DNA from: JANXLS01 sp038227045
Lineage (GTDB): Bacteria; Planctomycetota; SZUA-567; H5-PLA8
Direction of reading: 5' to 3'
DNA length: 64,000 nt
Assembly: GCA_038227045.1 (NCBI GenBank)
Contig: JBBRQD010000015.1
Location: forward strand, 1-64,000
In this document: piece after piece, positions 8,709-17,115 of the stretch
Numbering within the stretch: the first letter of the stretch is position 1
Layout: each line of letters opens with the position of its first letter
The notes under the pieces: generated by a model
The model's input: only the letters and a program-made list of their open reading frames with translations
Told to the model about the DNA's origin: nothing
The model's database searches: none
Translations under genes and position numbers: made by a program

Positions 8709-11057
8709 TTACTTGACCTTCTGTTTCTCGCGCGGAACCCACCAGCGAGTGACGTCCTTGTTCTGGAAATTGTAGACCGCATTTTGAATCCGGTTGTCGT
8801 AAGCAACAGTGCGTTTCTCGACAAACAGAAACGTGTACGGCTGATCTCGCGCGACTTGCCGGTAAACGTTCTGGAAAATGGCATTGCGTTTCTCGGTGTC
8901 CAGTTCCTTGCGCCCTTCTTCAATCCATTGATCGACCTGCTTGTTAACATAGCCGCAGTGGTTCGACGCTTTCTCGACGGTCTGCGACGAGTGCCACAAC
9001 TGGTACGGATCGTCAGCCGGGGTCAGGCGCCAGCCCAGAATCATGGCGTCGTAGTTCAGCCGTTCGACATTTTGCAGGAACACGGACCATTCCAGATTCT
9101 GAATATTGACGTCGATCCCCGCCTGCGCGAACGATTCCTTGATCTGATTCGCAACGGCTTCGTATTCGACGGCGCTGGTTTGAATCAGCAGGTTGAAGGT
9201 GAACGCGACGCTCTTTCCGTTGAAATCTTTGTGCAGAATCGGGTCGCTCTCGGTACTCGCCCAGCCGTCTTCCTTCAGAAGTTTTTTGGCCGCTGCCACA
9301 TCGAATGGAAGGCGAAACGAATCGGCGTCCTTGGGATACGTCGGGCTTTCAGGATGAGCAGGAACGTCGAGCAGTTGGGCGTAACCGTAGTAGATCTTGT
9401 CAACGATCCGTTGCCGGTCGATGAGCATGGTCAGAGCCTGCCGCGTTTTGACAGAACTGAATTTGTCCCGCCGGATATTCCAGCCTATGTAGCGGTACAC
9501 ATTGGCGGTCGATATCTCAATGCCAAAGCGGCTCTTGAACGCCGGGTCGTTTACCGAGTCGAAGGCCTGCCGTTTTCGCATGGCGTGAACGTCGAGATCG
9601 CCCTTTTTCAACAATTGCATGGAGACGGTAGGATCGGGAACAAAGATGCACTTGATCCTTTTGAAATGCGCTTTCTTGCCCCAGTAATCGTCGTTGCGCA
9701 CATACACTAGATCGGTCTTGGGATTACGGTTCTCCAACTTGTACGGTCCCGTCCCCATCAGGCCCTGATTCGCCGGGTTTTTGTTGAATTCGTCGCCATC
9801 GGCGAAATGGAAAATATGCTCGGGGAAAGTATCGATTTCGCATGACGACGCGAACGCCAGAAAGAAAGGCTTTTTCCACACGAATTGAACGACGAATGGA
9901 TCGCCGTTAAGCAGTTTGCAGGACTCGCAGTCCTGATAAGACTGTCGCGCCTGCGGACATTCCACTTTCGGGTTCATCATCGCGTCGTATGAAAACACGA
10001 TGTCTTTGCCGGTGAATGGGTGGCCATCGTGCCACTTCACGCCCTTGCGCATGTAAAAGGTATACACGGGTTTTTCTTCAAACACATAATGCTCCGTGCC
10101 GTCGTAGGTCAGCACCTTCTTAATGCTCTTTCCCGAAACGGATTTGGGATCGGAGACCTCGCCCTTGTTGGCGTCGGTCTCGAGATACGCCTGCACGGCT
10201 TTCGTCGCCGCAGTGCCATCGCCGGTCATGAGAATCACCACCGATCCATCGCGCTCCCAATTCGACAGAAAACGGCCTTTGAATCCTGGCGCGACCTGAA
10301 TCGCCGCGCGTAAACGTTCGGCCACGGAATTTGCCGTGATCTTGGTTCCGTCGCTGAATTTCTCACCCTCGAAAGTGACCGACACCCAATGCTGCGCTTC
10401 GATCGTGCCGTCTCCCAACACTTTCATCACCGGTTCGCGATAGTCGCCGACGGCGTCGAACAATTCCACGCGCAGAATCTCATCGGATTCCGCTTCGATC
10501 TTGGATATCTTCAATTTTTCGCGCACATCCTTTGAAAGCGCGGCGTTCAATTTATCCGCGAGTTCCTTTGCATTTTTCTTGCTCACAATGCCGCGGCAGA
10601 TCATCGCCTTTTCCCAGGACTGCGCCAACTGCGGCTGCCAATTATTGGGATCGCCGAAGATGCGCTTGGCAAGATAGTCCGTTCCAAGTTCAAAAAGATC
10701 GCGGCCGGTTGCATCGTTGTCGATGAGCACATTCAGCGAATTGGGCTCCGAACTTTCGTTGAGGATCAGTGTGTCGCCGTCGTCGGCCTTCTCGTCGCCG
10801 CGCAGCGCTTTTGGATTGGTGGAACCGTCGAAATACGAAGGGGAATGCTCGACGGCGGCGTGGGTTTCGCCGGTCGTGTGAGCGGTGTTGGTTTCTGGAG
10901 GCGTCCAATTTCCGCGCGACGCGTTGAGTGCGTCGATGCTGCCGATCAGGCGCTTTTCGATGCTTTGATTTTGAAGAAGAGTGAGCCCGTTGGTGACGAC
11001 CAGCAGGAATAGCAGACCGACCAGAGCTATATCCCAGATGATGTTGCGCTCGCGCAT
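8709..11057 (-). CDS. Peptide-type ABC transporter substrate-binding protein (SBP family 5), enlarged
   Basis: It binds oligopeptides or related solutes in the periplasm and delivers them to the permease. The N-terminus is a membrane anchor (IIWDIALVGLLFLLVVTNGL). Family features include LNESSEPNSLNVL, SWEKAM, YTFYMRKGVKWHDGHPFTGKDIVFSYD, NPANQGLMGTGPYKLENRNPKT and a C-terminal MILGWRLTPADDPYQLWHSS. At 782 residues it is about 200 longer than typical members. The extra sequence (about 150-320) lies between the first lobe and the KWHDG motif and itself contains a KFSDGTKITANSVAERLRAA segment, a second version of the same family motif. It heads the minus-strand run that includes the permease and the L,D-transpeptidase. 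Confidence 0.92.
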   Translation of the reverse strand: MRERNIIWDIALVGLLFLLVVTNGLTLLQNQSIEKRLIGSIDALNASRGNWTPPETNTAHTTGETHAAVEHSPSYFDGSTNPKALRGDEKADDGDTLILNESSEPNSLNVLIDNDATGRDLFELGTDYLAKRIFGDPNNWQPQLAQSWEKAMICRGIVSKKNAKELADKLNAALSKDVREKLKISKIEAESDEILRVELFDAVGDYREPVMKVLGDGTIEAQHWVSVTFEGEKFSDGTKITANSVAERLRAAIQVAPGFKGRFLSNWERDGSVVILMTGDGTAATKAVQAYLETDANKGEVSDPKSVSGKSIKKVLTYDGTEHYVFEEKPVYTFYMRKGVKWHDGHPFTGKDIVFSYDAMMNPKVECPQARQSYQDCESCKLLNGDPFVVQFVWKKPFFLAFASSCEIDTFPEHIFHFADGDEFNKNPANQGLMGTGPYKLENRNPKTDLVYVRNDDYWGKKAHFKRIKCIFVPDPTVSMQLLKKGDLDVHAMRKRQAFDSVNDPAFKSRFGIEISTANVYRYIGWNIRRDKFSSVKTRQALTMLIDRQRIVDKIYYGYAQLLDVPAHPESPTYPKDADSFRLPFDVAAAKKLLKEDGWASTESDPILHKDFNGKSVAFTFNLLIQTSAVEYEAVANQIKESFAQAGIDVNIQNLEWSVFLQNVERLNYDAMILGWRLTPADDPYQLWHSSQTVEKASNHCGYVNKQVDQWIEEGRKELDTEKRNAIFQNVYRQVARDQPYTFLFVEKRTVAYDNRIQNAVYNFQNKDVTRWWVPREKQKVK

Positions 11058-11160
11058 GAAGTCTCAACCCCTGCAAACTTTGAAAACCGCTTTTCGATCG
11101 AGCCTTGAACGATACTCAGATTCGGAGCGATTGACAAGAACGAAAAGGGGGGGAGCGCGC

Positions 11161-11243
11161 GCCAGAGCCGCGCACGTAAGTAAGCGGCTTCATCTTTCGT
11201 GGCGAGACAATCTTTGCCGCTTAATAACGTGCGCGGCTCTGGC
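11161..11243. repeat. Stem-loop repeat, copy 1 (about 83 bases)
   Basis: The ends pair as a long imperfect inverted repeat. The left arm 11161-11188 and the right arm 11216-11243 match over 28 positions with about two mismatches; both arms contain the GAGCCGCGCACG motif or its complement. The same left arm, identical over about 28 bases, recurs at 39100-39127. It sits upstream of the binding-protein gene and downstream of a small minus-strand gene. It could be a dispersed REP/MITE-like element or a transcript-end structure. Confidence 0.8.
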
Positions 11244-11251
11244 GGAACTGT

Positions 11252-11674
11252 TTATCCTTCCGTGTCGACTGTCGTATCCCGCTCAACGGAAACCACTTGT
11301 GTCTCGTCGGAGCCGGGGGTCGAATCGCGTTCGTCGCGCGGCGCGGAACTCTTCAGCCAGCGCGTGGTGGACAGACGCTCCCACAGATCGTCGGACTCAG
11401 CCCCGCCCGTTCCGGGCGACAGTTCGTCGGCCTCCGGTTCGAAGGTGTGCAGCATCGACTCCCATTCGTGGTCGGCCACCAGCTCATCGGTCACCGAGGC
11501 GTCCATGATGCCGCTCTCCGCGCCCACAATCGTCTTCTGTTTCCGTACTTTCTTCACTTTCGCCACTTCCCGAAACAACGCGGCGGTAATCAATGCCGGT
11601 ATCGGGCTCCTTTTAAGTACTTGTTGTCCGGAATATTGTTTTTCCGACAATGTTTTTTGCGTAGACGTTGACAT
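11252..11674 (-). CDS. Hypothetical acidic 140-aa protein
   Basis: No recognised family. The N-terminal third is basic (FREVAVKVKKVRKQ-like), and the rest is strongly acidic and Ser/Thr/Asp/Glu-rich, so the tail is probably disordered. There is no signal peptide or membrane segment. A good ribosome-binding site (GGGAGG about nine bases before the ATG) and protein-like composition support it as real. The next minus-strand gene upstream (11985) has a similar charged, low-complexity style, and the two may be related in role, but no function can be offered. Confidence 0.55.
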   Translation of the reverse strand: MSTSTQKTLSEKQYSGQQVLKRSPIPALITAALFREVAKVKKVRKQKTIVGAESGIMDASVTDELVADHEWESMLHTFEPEADELSPGTGGAESDDLWERLSTTRWLKSSAPRDERDSTPGSDETQVVSVERDTTVDTEG

Positions 11675-11905
11675 TCCTTTCAGCCTCCCCTCAAAACCCT
11701 GGTATCAGACCGCTTGACGCGGCACTACCGCCAGTCAATGGGTTGGCTTATCGAATCCTCCCCAGCTTGCCCAACTCGGCATGGCTTCCATTTTTCACCC
11801 TCCAAAATTCGGCGGGAACGAAATCCCGTCCTGAAACACCTGTATTCGCCGAAAAGAGATCAATTTCAAACAATCCGCACAATATGAACACATTCGTGCA
11901 CGCCC
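11675..11905. other. Intergenic stretch without a supported gene
   Basis: No open frame here has credible protein-like composition or a ribosome-binding site. Together with the adjacent terminator hairpin it forms the 310-base gap between two small minus-strand genes. It must hold the promoter of the 11674 gene, but no convincing pair of promoter boxes was found. Confidence 0.5.
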
Positions 11906-11951
11906 AAAAACAACCGCGGCCCCGACGATTGTTTAATCTGGCGGGGCCGCG
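11906..11951 (-). terminator. Rho-independent terminator for the small gene at 11985-12287
   Basis: A perfect ten-base GC stem (CGCGGCCCCG at 11915-11924 with its complement at 11942-11951) and a 17-base loop is followed, on the minus strand, by GTTGTTTTTG. It starts about 33 bases after the stop codon of the minus-strand gene. This is the best-formed intrinsic terminator in the first half of the window. Confidence 0.75.
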
Positions 11952-11984
11952 CGGAACTGCATGTCTAAACATTCGCGTTCCGCA

Positions 11985-12287
11985 TTACCCCGGCATAGCC
12001 TCGTGACCCGGTCGATATCCGTTGAATACGGTCGATTCGTTCGTGGTCTCGATCACCAGCTCATTCAATTTTTCCTTTAACGAGGCAATCCTGAAGCGCT
12101 CGCTATTCGATACTTTTGACTTGGCCTGCAGCGAACGCCGCATAAACCGTTCGGACGGCTTGCGCGCCTCACTCGGCGTCACAAGCGTGGTTGTCACCGG
12201 AACCGGACAAGCGCCATCCCTCTTGGGAGAAGTGTCGCCCTTGTTGTCCGAAAGCTCAGGTTCCGACTGTAATCTGCGCCAATCCAT
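11985..12287 (-). CDS. Hypothetical 100-aa protein
   Basis: No recognised family. The peptide is hydrophilic, starts MDWRRLQSEPELSD, and has a basic middle (FMRRSLQAKSKVS) and a probable helix (RIASLKEKLNELVIETT). There is no export signal. A G-rich GGGGCGGG lies just before the ATG, and a strong intrinsic terminator lies about 33 bases beyond the stop, which is the main support for it as a transcribed gene. It could be a small regulatory or adaptor protein. Confidence 0.45.
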   Translation of the reverse strand: MDWRRLQSEPELSDNKGDTSPKRDGACPVPVTTTLVTPSEARKPSERFMRRSLQAKSKVSNSERFRIASLKEKLNELVIETTNESTVFNGYRPGHEAMPG

Positions 12288-12669
12288 AATCCCGCCCCTG
12301 TCTATAGCGCGCTACCGCGCATGTGTCGAATTGCCTCACACATTTCAGGCCTGCTTTAATAACTTTTTACCTACAGCACGTTGTGTGCCATACACTACAT
12401 ACTTGCTATAAGTAATACACTATAGACGAACGAGAGTTTCGATATTTGCATGAAAAATCGAAAGTTTTATCAGCAAACATGCAAAATATAGAAAGCACCA
12501 ACTATTAGTTTGGCAGTATTTGATTGCAGCATTGATTTAAAAGCCAATACATCGCTTAAACCGGACGATCTTCGGTAATATTTTTTCAATGAAACCGAAC
12601 CGAAGTTAAATGACGCTGCCGTAATATTCACACACTGCGTAATACGAGGCCCTGGCCTGACCGTTTTCA
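12288..12669. other. AT-richer intergenic gap
   Basis: These 382 bases are visibly more AT-rich than the flanking genes and have no convincing coding frame. A 66-codon minus-strand frame (12470-12670) overlaps the epimerase stop and looks spurious. Short repeats of TACAC/ATAC type occur near 12390-12425. The gap presumably carries control sequences for the minus-strand gene that begins at 12287. Confidence 0.5.
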
Positions 12670-13098
12670 CTACACCACCTTTGGCTTGGCTTTTTCGACA
12701 AGTTCAATTAAAACACCACCAGTAGTGTGTGGATTCAAAAATGCCACTACCGAACCAGCCGACCCATTCGCTGGATAGCCGGGAAGAACGTTAATACCCC
12801 GTTCTTGGAGCCGCTTCAAGTCCCCGTGGATGTCGTCGGATCTATACGCCACATGGTGCAATCCGGGGCCGCGTTTCGCCAAGTATTTCGCTACGCTCCC
12901 CGTACCTGCAGGATAGGGCTCAATCAGCTCCAGACACACCCCCTCTTTAGTCGCCTTCCGCAGACGCACATGTTCGCGTTCAATGACCTCGGGTTCGCTC
13001 ATTTCAAAACCGAGCGCGACGTAAACCGTTGCCGCAATGTCCAAGTCATCAACCGCTACCGCTATGTGTGCAAGAAAAGAAGGTTTTGGTTCAATCAT
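12670..13098 (-). CDS. Methylmalonyl-CoA epimerase (VOC/glyoxalase fold)
   Basis: It interconverts the (S) and (R) forms of methylmalonyl-CoA in the propionate/succinate pathway, in the cytoplasm. The 142 residues match the family length. Motifs are HIAVAVDDLDIAATVY (metal His near 11), CLELIEP, GPGLHHVAYRSDDI (second His) and PHTTGGVLIELVE (metal Glu), the two-halved VOC arrangement. The mutase genes are not in the window, so pathway context is missing. Its base composition appears slightly more AT-rich than that of its neighbours. Other VOC enzymes are possible, but the GLHH and TTGGVLIEL pair strongly favours the epimerase. Confidence 0.88.
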   Translation of the reverse strand: MIEPKPSFLAHIAVAVDDLDIAATVYVALGFEMSEPEVIEREHVRLRKATKEGVCLELIEPYPAGTGSVAKYLAKRGPGLHHVAYRSDDIHGDLKRLQERGINVLPGYPANGSAGSVVAFLNPHTTGGVLIELVEKAKPKVV

Positions 13099-13224
13099 CT
13101 GAGTCCCACCGTTAAAATTGAATCTAGCTCACAATCCCTATGTAATCACATTTTCCACGTGTTGTCAATGGAATACCCTAATCTTATTCTAATATTTTTG
13201 TGCTGGCATTTTAACTTATTTGCA

Positions 13225-13230
13225 TATAAT
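13225..13230 (+). promoter_or_regulatory. Candidate -10 box upstream of the HlyD/MacA-type gene
   Basis: A perfect TATAAT lies 45 bases before the ATG in an AT-rich tract. No good -35 box is at 16-18 bases, and a TG two bases further upstream is one base out of register for an extended -10. Position and AT-richness support it; confidence is limited by the missing -35. Confidence 0.35.
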
Positions 13231-13275
13231 GATCGTCTTAAAATCATTGCCAATTACCCAAAAAACGTAGCCCAC

Positions 13276-14718
13276 ATGAAACTCTTTCTAATCCTGCTCC
13301 TGATTCTTCTCACGCTTGGCGGAGCCGCCGCAGGTGGCGCGTATTTCTTGCGCAAACTGGCCGCTCCAAAACCGCTCGTGTTTCAGACCGCGAAAATCGA
13401 TACCGGCGAAATTGCCGTCGTCGCGACTGCCACGGGCAGTGTCGAGCCCACCAGTTCGGTCAAGGTCGGTAGCCAGGTTTCGGGGCGCGTCAAAGAAGTC
13501 CGAGTCGCGCAGGACGAGCCCGTCAAATCCGGCCAGGTGCTGGCCGTGCTCGACACCGAACTGCTGGAAAACGATGCCAAAGACAAAGAGATTCTCCTGC
13601 GCCAATCGAAGAGCAATCTCGCGCTGCTGGTGATCGAGGCCACGACGCTCGACCTTAAAGAAGAGCGCCTCAAGCAAAGCCTCGAACGCGAACGCATCAC
13701 TGGCGACCGCGCCAAAGCCAGCTTCGAACTGGCCACGAAAACATTCATGCGCTTTCAAGAAATGGTCAAAAAAAATGCCGCGACGGAAAGCGATCTGGAC
13801 AACCGGCGGCTCGAAAAAGACAACGCCGACCGCGACGTTCAACTGCGCACTGTCGAAGTCGCGCTGCTCAACGCGGACCTGAAAGAAATTCAGATCAGCC
13901 GCAAGTCGCTCGAAGCGCGCGTGCAGCAAAGCCAACTGGCCGTCGAACAAGCCGATCAGGCGCTCAATCGAGCGCGCACGAATTTAACCTACGCGTCAAT
14001 TGTGTCGCCGATTGACGGCGTGGTCATCGAAAAGACGGTCGAAACCGGCCAGACCATCGCCGCGCAGTTCCAAACCCCTGATCTCTTTAAAATCGCCGCC
14101 GACTTGAAGCGGGTTCTGATCACCGCGAACATCGATGAAATCGACGTCGGCAAAATCAAGCCCGGCCAGCACGTCTCGTTCGAAGTGGACGCGTTCCGCG
14201 GCGACAAATTCACCGGCATTGTAAAAGCGCTGCATCTAAAACACGAAACCAATGCCAACCTCGTCAGCTACCCGGTCGTGATCGAAGCGGCCAATCCGCC
14301 GGTCGACGATTTCCCGCTCGGCAAGCTGCGCCCCGGCATGACCGCGTTTTTGGAATTCGACATCAACCATAAGAAGGACATCCCGCGCATCCCCGCCGCC
14401 GCGCTGCGCTATACACCGCCGCTTACCGTCACGATCCAAGCGCGCTTGCAGAAAAAAGAGCCGCCGGAGAAAGATCCGCCCAAAGACGATTCCTCAAAAG
14501 AAAAAGATCCCGCCGCGAAAAAACCGGCCGGCACATCGGCCACCGTTTACATCAAAGACGCCAAAGGGCAGCCCACCCCAGTCCAAATCCGCGTCGGCGA
14601 AAGCAACGGCCAGTTCTTCGAACTGCTCTCAACGGAACTAAAACCCGGCGACGAAGTCATTACCGGAAACACAGATGCACCGGCCGCCGGGGATTCCGTG
14701 CAGGTTCAGGTGGAGTGA
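13276..14718 (+). CDS. HlyD/MacA-type efflux periplasmic adaptor
   Basis: It would bridge an inner-membrane exporter to an outer-membrane channel. From the ATG at 13276 the 480-residue protein has an N-terminal membrane anchor (LFLILLLILLTLGG) and then the first half of the lipoyl/barrel-sandwich domain (GSVEPTSSVKVGSQVSGRVKEV). A long coiled-coil hairpin follows (about 95-230, rich in E, K, L, R), then the second lipoyl half (LTYASIVSPIDGVVIEK) and beta-barrel and membrane-proximal domains. A Lys/Pro/Glu-rich linker (about 390-420) is unusual. The frame runs upstream to 12727, but that part antisenses the epimerase and is not coding. No MacB-, RND- or TolC-like partner is adjacent. Confidence 0.9.
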   Translation: MKLFLILLLILLTLGGAAAGGAYFLRKLAAPKPLVFQTAKIDTGEIAVVATATGSVEPTSSVKVGSQVSGRVKEVRVAQDEPVKSGQVLAVLDTELLENDAKDKEILLRQSKSNLALLVIEATTLDLKEERLKQSLERERITGDRAKASFELATKTFMRFQEMVKKNAATESDLDNRRLEKDNADRDVQLRTVEVALLNADLKEIQISRKSLEARVQQSQLAVEQADQALNRARTNLTYASIVSPIDGVVIEKTVETGQTIAAQFQTPDLFKIAADLKRVLITANIDEIDVGKIKPGQHVSFEVDAFRGDKFTGIVKALHLKHETNANLVSYPVVIEAANPPVDDFPLGKLRPGMTAFLEFDINHKKDIPRIPAAALRYTPPLTVTIQARLQKKEPPEKDPPKDDSSKEKDPAAKKPAGTSATVYIKDAKGQPTPVQIRVGESNGQFFELLSTELKPGDEVITGNTDAPAAGDSVQVQVE

Positions 14719-14730
14719 GAAAGTTTTAGT

Positions 14731-14753
14731 AGGACGGACTGCCAGTCCGTCCT
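14731..14753. terminator. Perfect palindrome between convergent genes
   Basis: AGGACGGACT pairs perfectly with AGTCCGTCCT across a three-base GCC loop. It lies between the stops of two convergent genes, 12 bases from one and 3 from the other, so it could end transcription from both sides, although no T-run follows. A close relative with the same GCC loop occurs at 59364-59384, also between convergent genes. Confidence 0.6.
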
Positions 14754-14756
14754 GCG

Positions 14757-16058
14757 TCATCCCACGCTCACCCACCGCCGCGCCTTCATCTCAAATCGCG
14801 GCAGGCTTCCAACAGATTCCACCACCACTCGAATACCAAGTTTCTTGTCGAGTTCCGCCGCGATTTTAGCCGCGATCGCGACGCCGTTTTCGTCGCGGTC
14901 GGCTTCAATCTGGATACGAAGCTCGCTCATCGCCCGCACCGTCGCCACTTCGACGCGGAATTCCGCGACGGGAAACGCGTAGATGACTTCTTCGATCGCG
15001 CTGGGATAAATGTTCACGCCGCGGACGATGATCATGTCGTCGGTGCGGCCCAGAATGCCGCCGTCCAACGCGGCGAACGAACGGCCACAGGCGCAGGGGT
15101 CGCCTTTAAGCGTGGGGCGGGTTAGCCGCACCATGTCGCATGAGCGATAACGGATCGCGGGGCTGCCGGTGCGGCCAAGATTGGTCAGCACCAGTTCGCC
15201 CGTTTCGCCGTCCGCCACGGGCGCGCCAGTCTTCGGGTCCACGCACTCGGCGATGAATTCGCTTTCGATCACGTGCATGCGTCCGGGCGTCTTTTCGCAC
15301 TCGAAACTGATCGGTCCCGTTTCAGTCATGCCATAATGATCGACGCAGCGCGCGCCCCACGACTCTTCGATAATCGCGCGCGTGCGCGGCACGCTGCCGC
15401 CTGGCTCGCCTGCGACAATCAACATGCGCACCGGCGACAGCGCAATGTTGATGCGCTCCTCTTCCGCGGTCTGAGCCATCCGCATCGCGTACGTCGGCGT
15501 GCAGCAGACGACGGTGATGCCATTGTCGAGCATGAAACGCAGCCGCGCGTGCGTGCTCATTCCGCCCGCCGGAAAACACAGCGCGCCGATGCGCGTGGCG
15601 GCTTCGAACGCCGTCCAGAATCCCAGAAACGGGCCGAACGAAAAAGCGAAACACACGCGATCCTTTGGCTTCAACCCCGCCGCGCCAAAAACAAACGACC
15701 AGTTGCGCACCATCCATTCCCAGCTCGCCGGCGTGTCGAGCCAGCGCAGCGGCGCGGCTCCGGTGCTGCCGGAAGAGTGGTGGAAACGAGAATAGTCGGT
15801 AACCGGAAAAGTCAAATTCGTGCCAAATGGCGACGTCTTCGCCTGGTCGGCAATCAACTCGGCTTTCGTGAGAAAGGGCAATTGATCGAGCGGCAATTGC
15901 GAGAAATCGGGGCCTTTGATGCCGGCCGCCTTGAATCGGGATTTGTAGAATTTATTCGACGACAACGTGCCCAGCAACGCGCTCAGTTTCGACGCTTGCA
16001 GCGCGCGCAGCTCGTCGGGTTTCAGCTTCTCTTCGGTCGCGTCGTGGAAAAACGGCAT
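14757..16058 (-). CDS. Phenylacetate-CoA ligase-like AMP-forming acyl-CoA synthetase
   Basis: It would activate a carboxylic acid with ATP to an acyl-AMP and then load CoA or a carrier protein. The 433 residues fit the PaaK branch. The phosphate-binding loop reads HHSSGSTGAAPLRW, followed by DHYGMTETGP, RYRSCDMVRL and GRTDDMIIVRGVNIYPSAIEE. The C-terminal catalytic lysine is probably in FEMKARRW. A Cys-rich DPCACGRSF is typical of PaaK-like enzymes. True phenylacetate use is unlikely without paa genes. It is the last gene of a minus-strand run with an acyl carrier protein, glycosyltransferase and thioesterase, so a carrier-linked fatty or aromatic acid is a reasonable guess. Confidence 0.87.
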   Translation of the reverse strand: MPFFHDATEEKLKPDELRALQASKLSALLGTLSSNKFYKSRFKAAGIKGPDFSQLPLDQLPFLTKAELIADQAKTSPFGTNLTFPVTDYSRFHHSSGSTGAAPLRWLDTPASWEWMVRNWSFVFGAAGLKPKDRVCFAFSFGPFLGFWTAFEAATRIGALCFPAGGMSTHARLRFMLDNGITVVCCTPTYAMRMAQTAEEERINIALSPVRMLIVAGEPGGSVPRTRAIIEESWGARCVDHYGMTETGPISFECEKTPGRMHVIESEFIAECVDPKTGAPVADGETGELVLTNLGRTGSPAIRYRSCDMVRLTRPTLKGDPCACGRSFAALDGGILGRTDDMIIVRGVNIYPSAIEEVIYAFPVAEFRVEVATVRAMSELRIQIEADRDENGVAIAAKIAAELDKKLGIRVVVESVGSLPRFEMKARRWVSVG

Positions 16059-16065
16059 ACAATCG

Positions 16066-16104
16066 GGTTCCAGGTTCCAAGTTGCGATCCAGAAACCTGG
16101 AACC
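16066..16104. repeat. Palindromic intergenic repeat
   Basis: GGTTCCAGGTT at 16066-16076 pairs perfectly with AACCTGGAACC at 16094-16104 around a 17-base loop. It lies in the spacer between the EamA-like gene and the CoA ligase gene on the minus strand. A related but degenerate run (AAACCTGAAATCTGG) appears in the next spacer, near 16640. Confidence 0.6.
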
Positions 16105-16116
16105 GCGACGTCTTCG

Positions 16117-16617
16117 TTATTTGAACAGCGTGACGATGGCGCCGCCGGCCGCGCTCAGGAGAATCCCGACGATGAACATCGGCTTGATGGCAACGGATGC
16201 CCCGGGCTGCTGCGATTTCAAATAGACCGCAAACAGCGCTGCGACGACGGGCGCGCCGGCGAAGACGACCGCCATCACTTGCGCGGCACCCAAACCGGCT
16301 TCGGCGGGTGTCGCGCCCTTCGGGATGTTTCCGCTCAAAGCGTACAGCAGCGTGAGTGCGCCGATCGCGCCGGCTGTTCCGGCGATCAACGACCATTTGA
16401 TGCCCTCGGGCGATTTGCCAAAATCAAATCCCGAACCGTTGATCGCGATGATCGCCGCCGGGGCGAGCACGGCGACGAGAAAGTACGCGACGCCGACGAA
16501 CAGGAACGCCTTGATGCGGTCATGATGAAATCCGGCCGCGCCCCAATTCAAGAGCGCTCCATAAAGCCCCCAGCACAACACCGTCGCCAGCGCAAAAATA
16601 ACCCAATGCAATTTCAT
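16117..16617 (-). CDS. EamA/DMT-like membrane protein, single-domain
   Basis: The 166-residue protein has about five hydrophobic segments, beginning HWVIFALATVLCWGLYGALLN (with the conserved Trp-Gly typical of EamA proteins) and ending FIVGILLSAAGGAIVTLF. EamA transporters usually have two five-helix halves (about 300 residues); this is one half, so a dimer would be needed. EamA-type proteins export small molecules, sugars or lipid-linked intermediates. In this cluster a role in moving a glycolipid or acyl intermediate is possible but unproven. It lies 54 bases downstream of the thioesterase gene on the same strand. Confidence 0.72.
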   Translation of the reverse strand: MKLHWVIFALATVLCWGLYGALLNWGAAGFHHDRIKAFLFVGVAYFLVAVLAPAAIIAINGSGFDFGKSPEGIKWSLIAGTAGAIGALTLLYALSGNIPKGATPAEAGLGAAQVMAVVFAGAPVVAALFAVYLKSQQPGASVAIKPMFIVGILLSAAGGAIVTLFK

Positions 16618-16670
16618 GCCCTCCTCCGTAATTAATCAAAACCTGAAATCTGGAATCTGAAACCCTTGTA

Positions 16671-17093
16671 TTAAACCGCCACTTCAATCTTATCGCTGAA
16701 TTCCGCGGGAATAAACGTCGCCTGCATCCGCCCCTCGCGGAATACGCAGCAGACGATCGTCACCGAACCGAGCGCGGACGCGTCCGCTTCGCCCTTCTTG
16801 CGGAAACTGAATTCGTACGTAATGGCTTTATCCGTCTTTTTAACGACTTTCAGCGTCACGTCCACTTCGTCTTCGAATTTAAACGGCCGCTTGAAATCGC
16901 ACGACGCATTGACGCGCGGCCAGCCGATCGACGATCCGTCCGCATTCTTTGTCACCAGCTTCAACCCCAGCAGCCGATAAAAATCGTGCTCGACCGATTC
17001 CATGAATTTGAAAAAATTCGAAAAGTGCATGATGCCGGCGAGGTCGGTGTCGGAGAATTCAACGCGGCGGGTAATGGTATGGGTGCTGGGCAT
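16671..17093 (-). CDS. Hotdog-fold acyl-CoA/acyl-ACP thioesterase (YbgC/4HBT type)
   Basis: It hydrolyses acyl thioesters. From the ATG at 17093 the protein is 140 residues, a normal hotdog length. The active-site segment FSDTDLAGIMHFSNFFKFMESVEHDFYR has the conserved Asp (DTDLAGIMHF) and the long helix of the 4HBT family. A strand-rich second half (CDFKRPFKFEDEVDVTLKV, ITYEFSFRKKG) follows. The longer frame to 17177 is unsupported and runs into an inverted repeat. Its neighbours (acyl carrier protein, CoA ligase) make an acyl-thioester substrate in the same pathway likely. Confidence 0.88.
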   Translation of the reverse strand: MPSTHTITRRVEFSDTDLAGIMHFSNFFKFMESVEHDFYRLLGLKLVTKNADGSSIGWPRVNASCDFKRPFKFEDEVDVTLKVVKKTDKAITYEFSFRKKGEADASALGSVTIVCCVFREGRMQATFIPAEFSDKIEVAV

Positions 17094-17115
17094 TTCAAAA
17101 GAATCCAAGATTGCA

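Noticed and set aside
12470..12670. 66-codon minus-strand frame between the epimerase gene and a small gene
   Set aside because: It begins with a GTG overlapping the epimerase stop, has no ribosome-binding site and reads as low-quality sequence.
12727..13275. Upstream extension of the HlyD/MacA frame
   Set aside because: It is antisense to the epimerase and lacks a signal peptide; the ATG at 13276 gives the normal membrane anchor.
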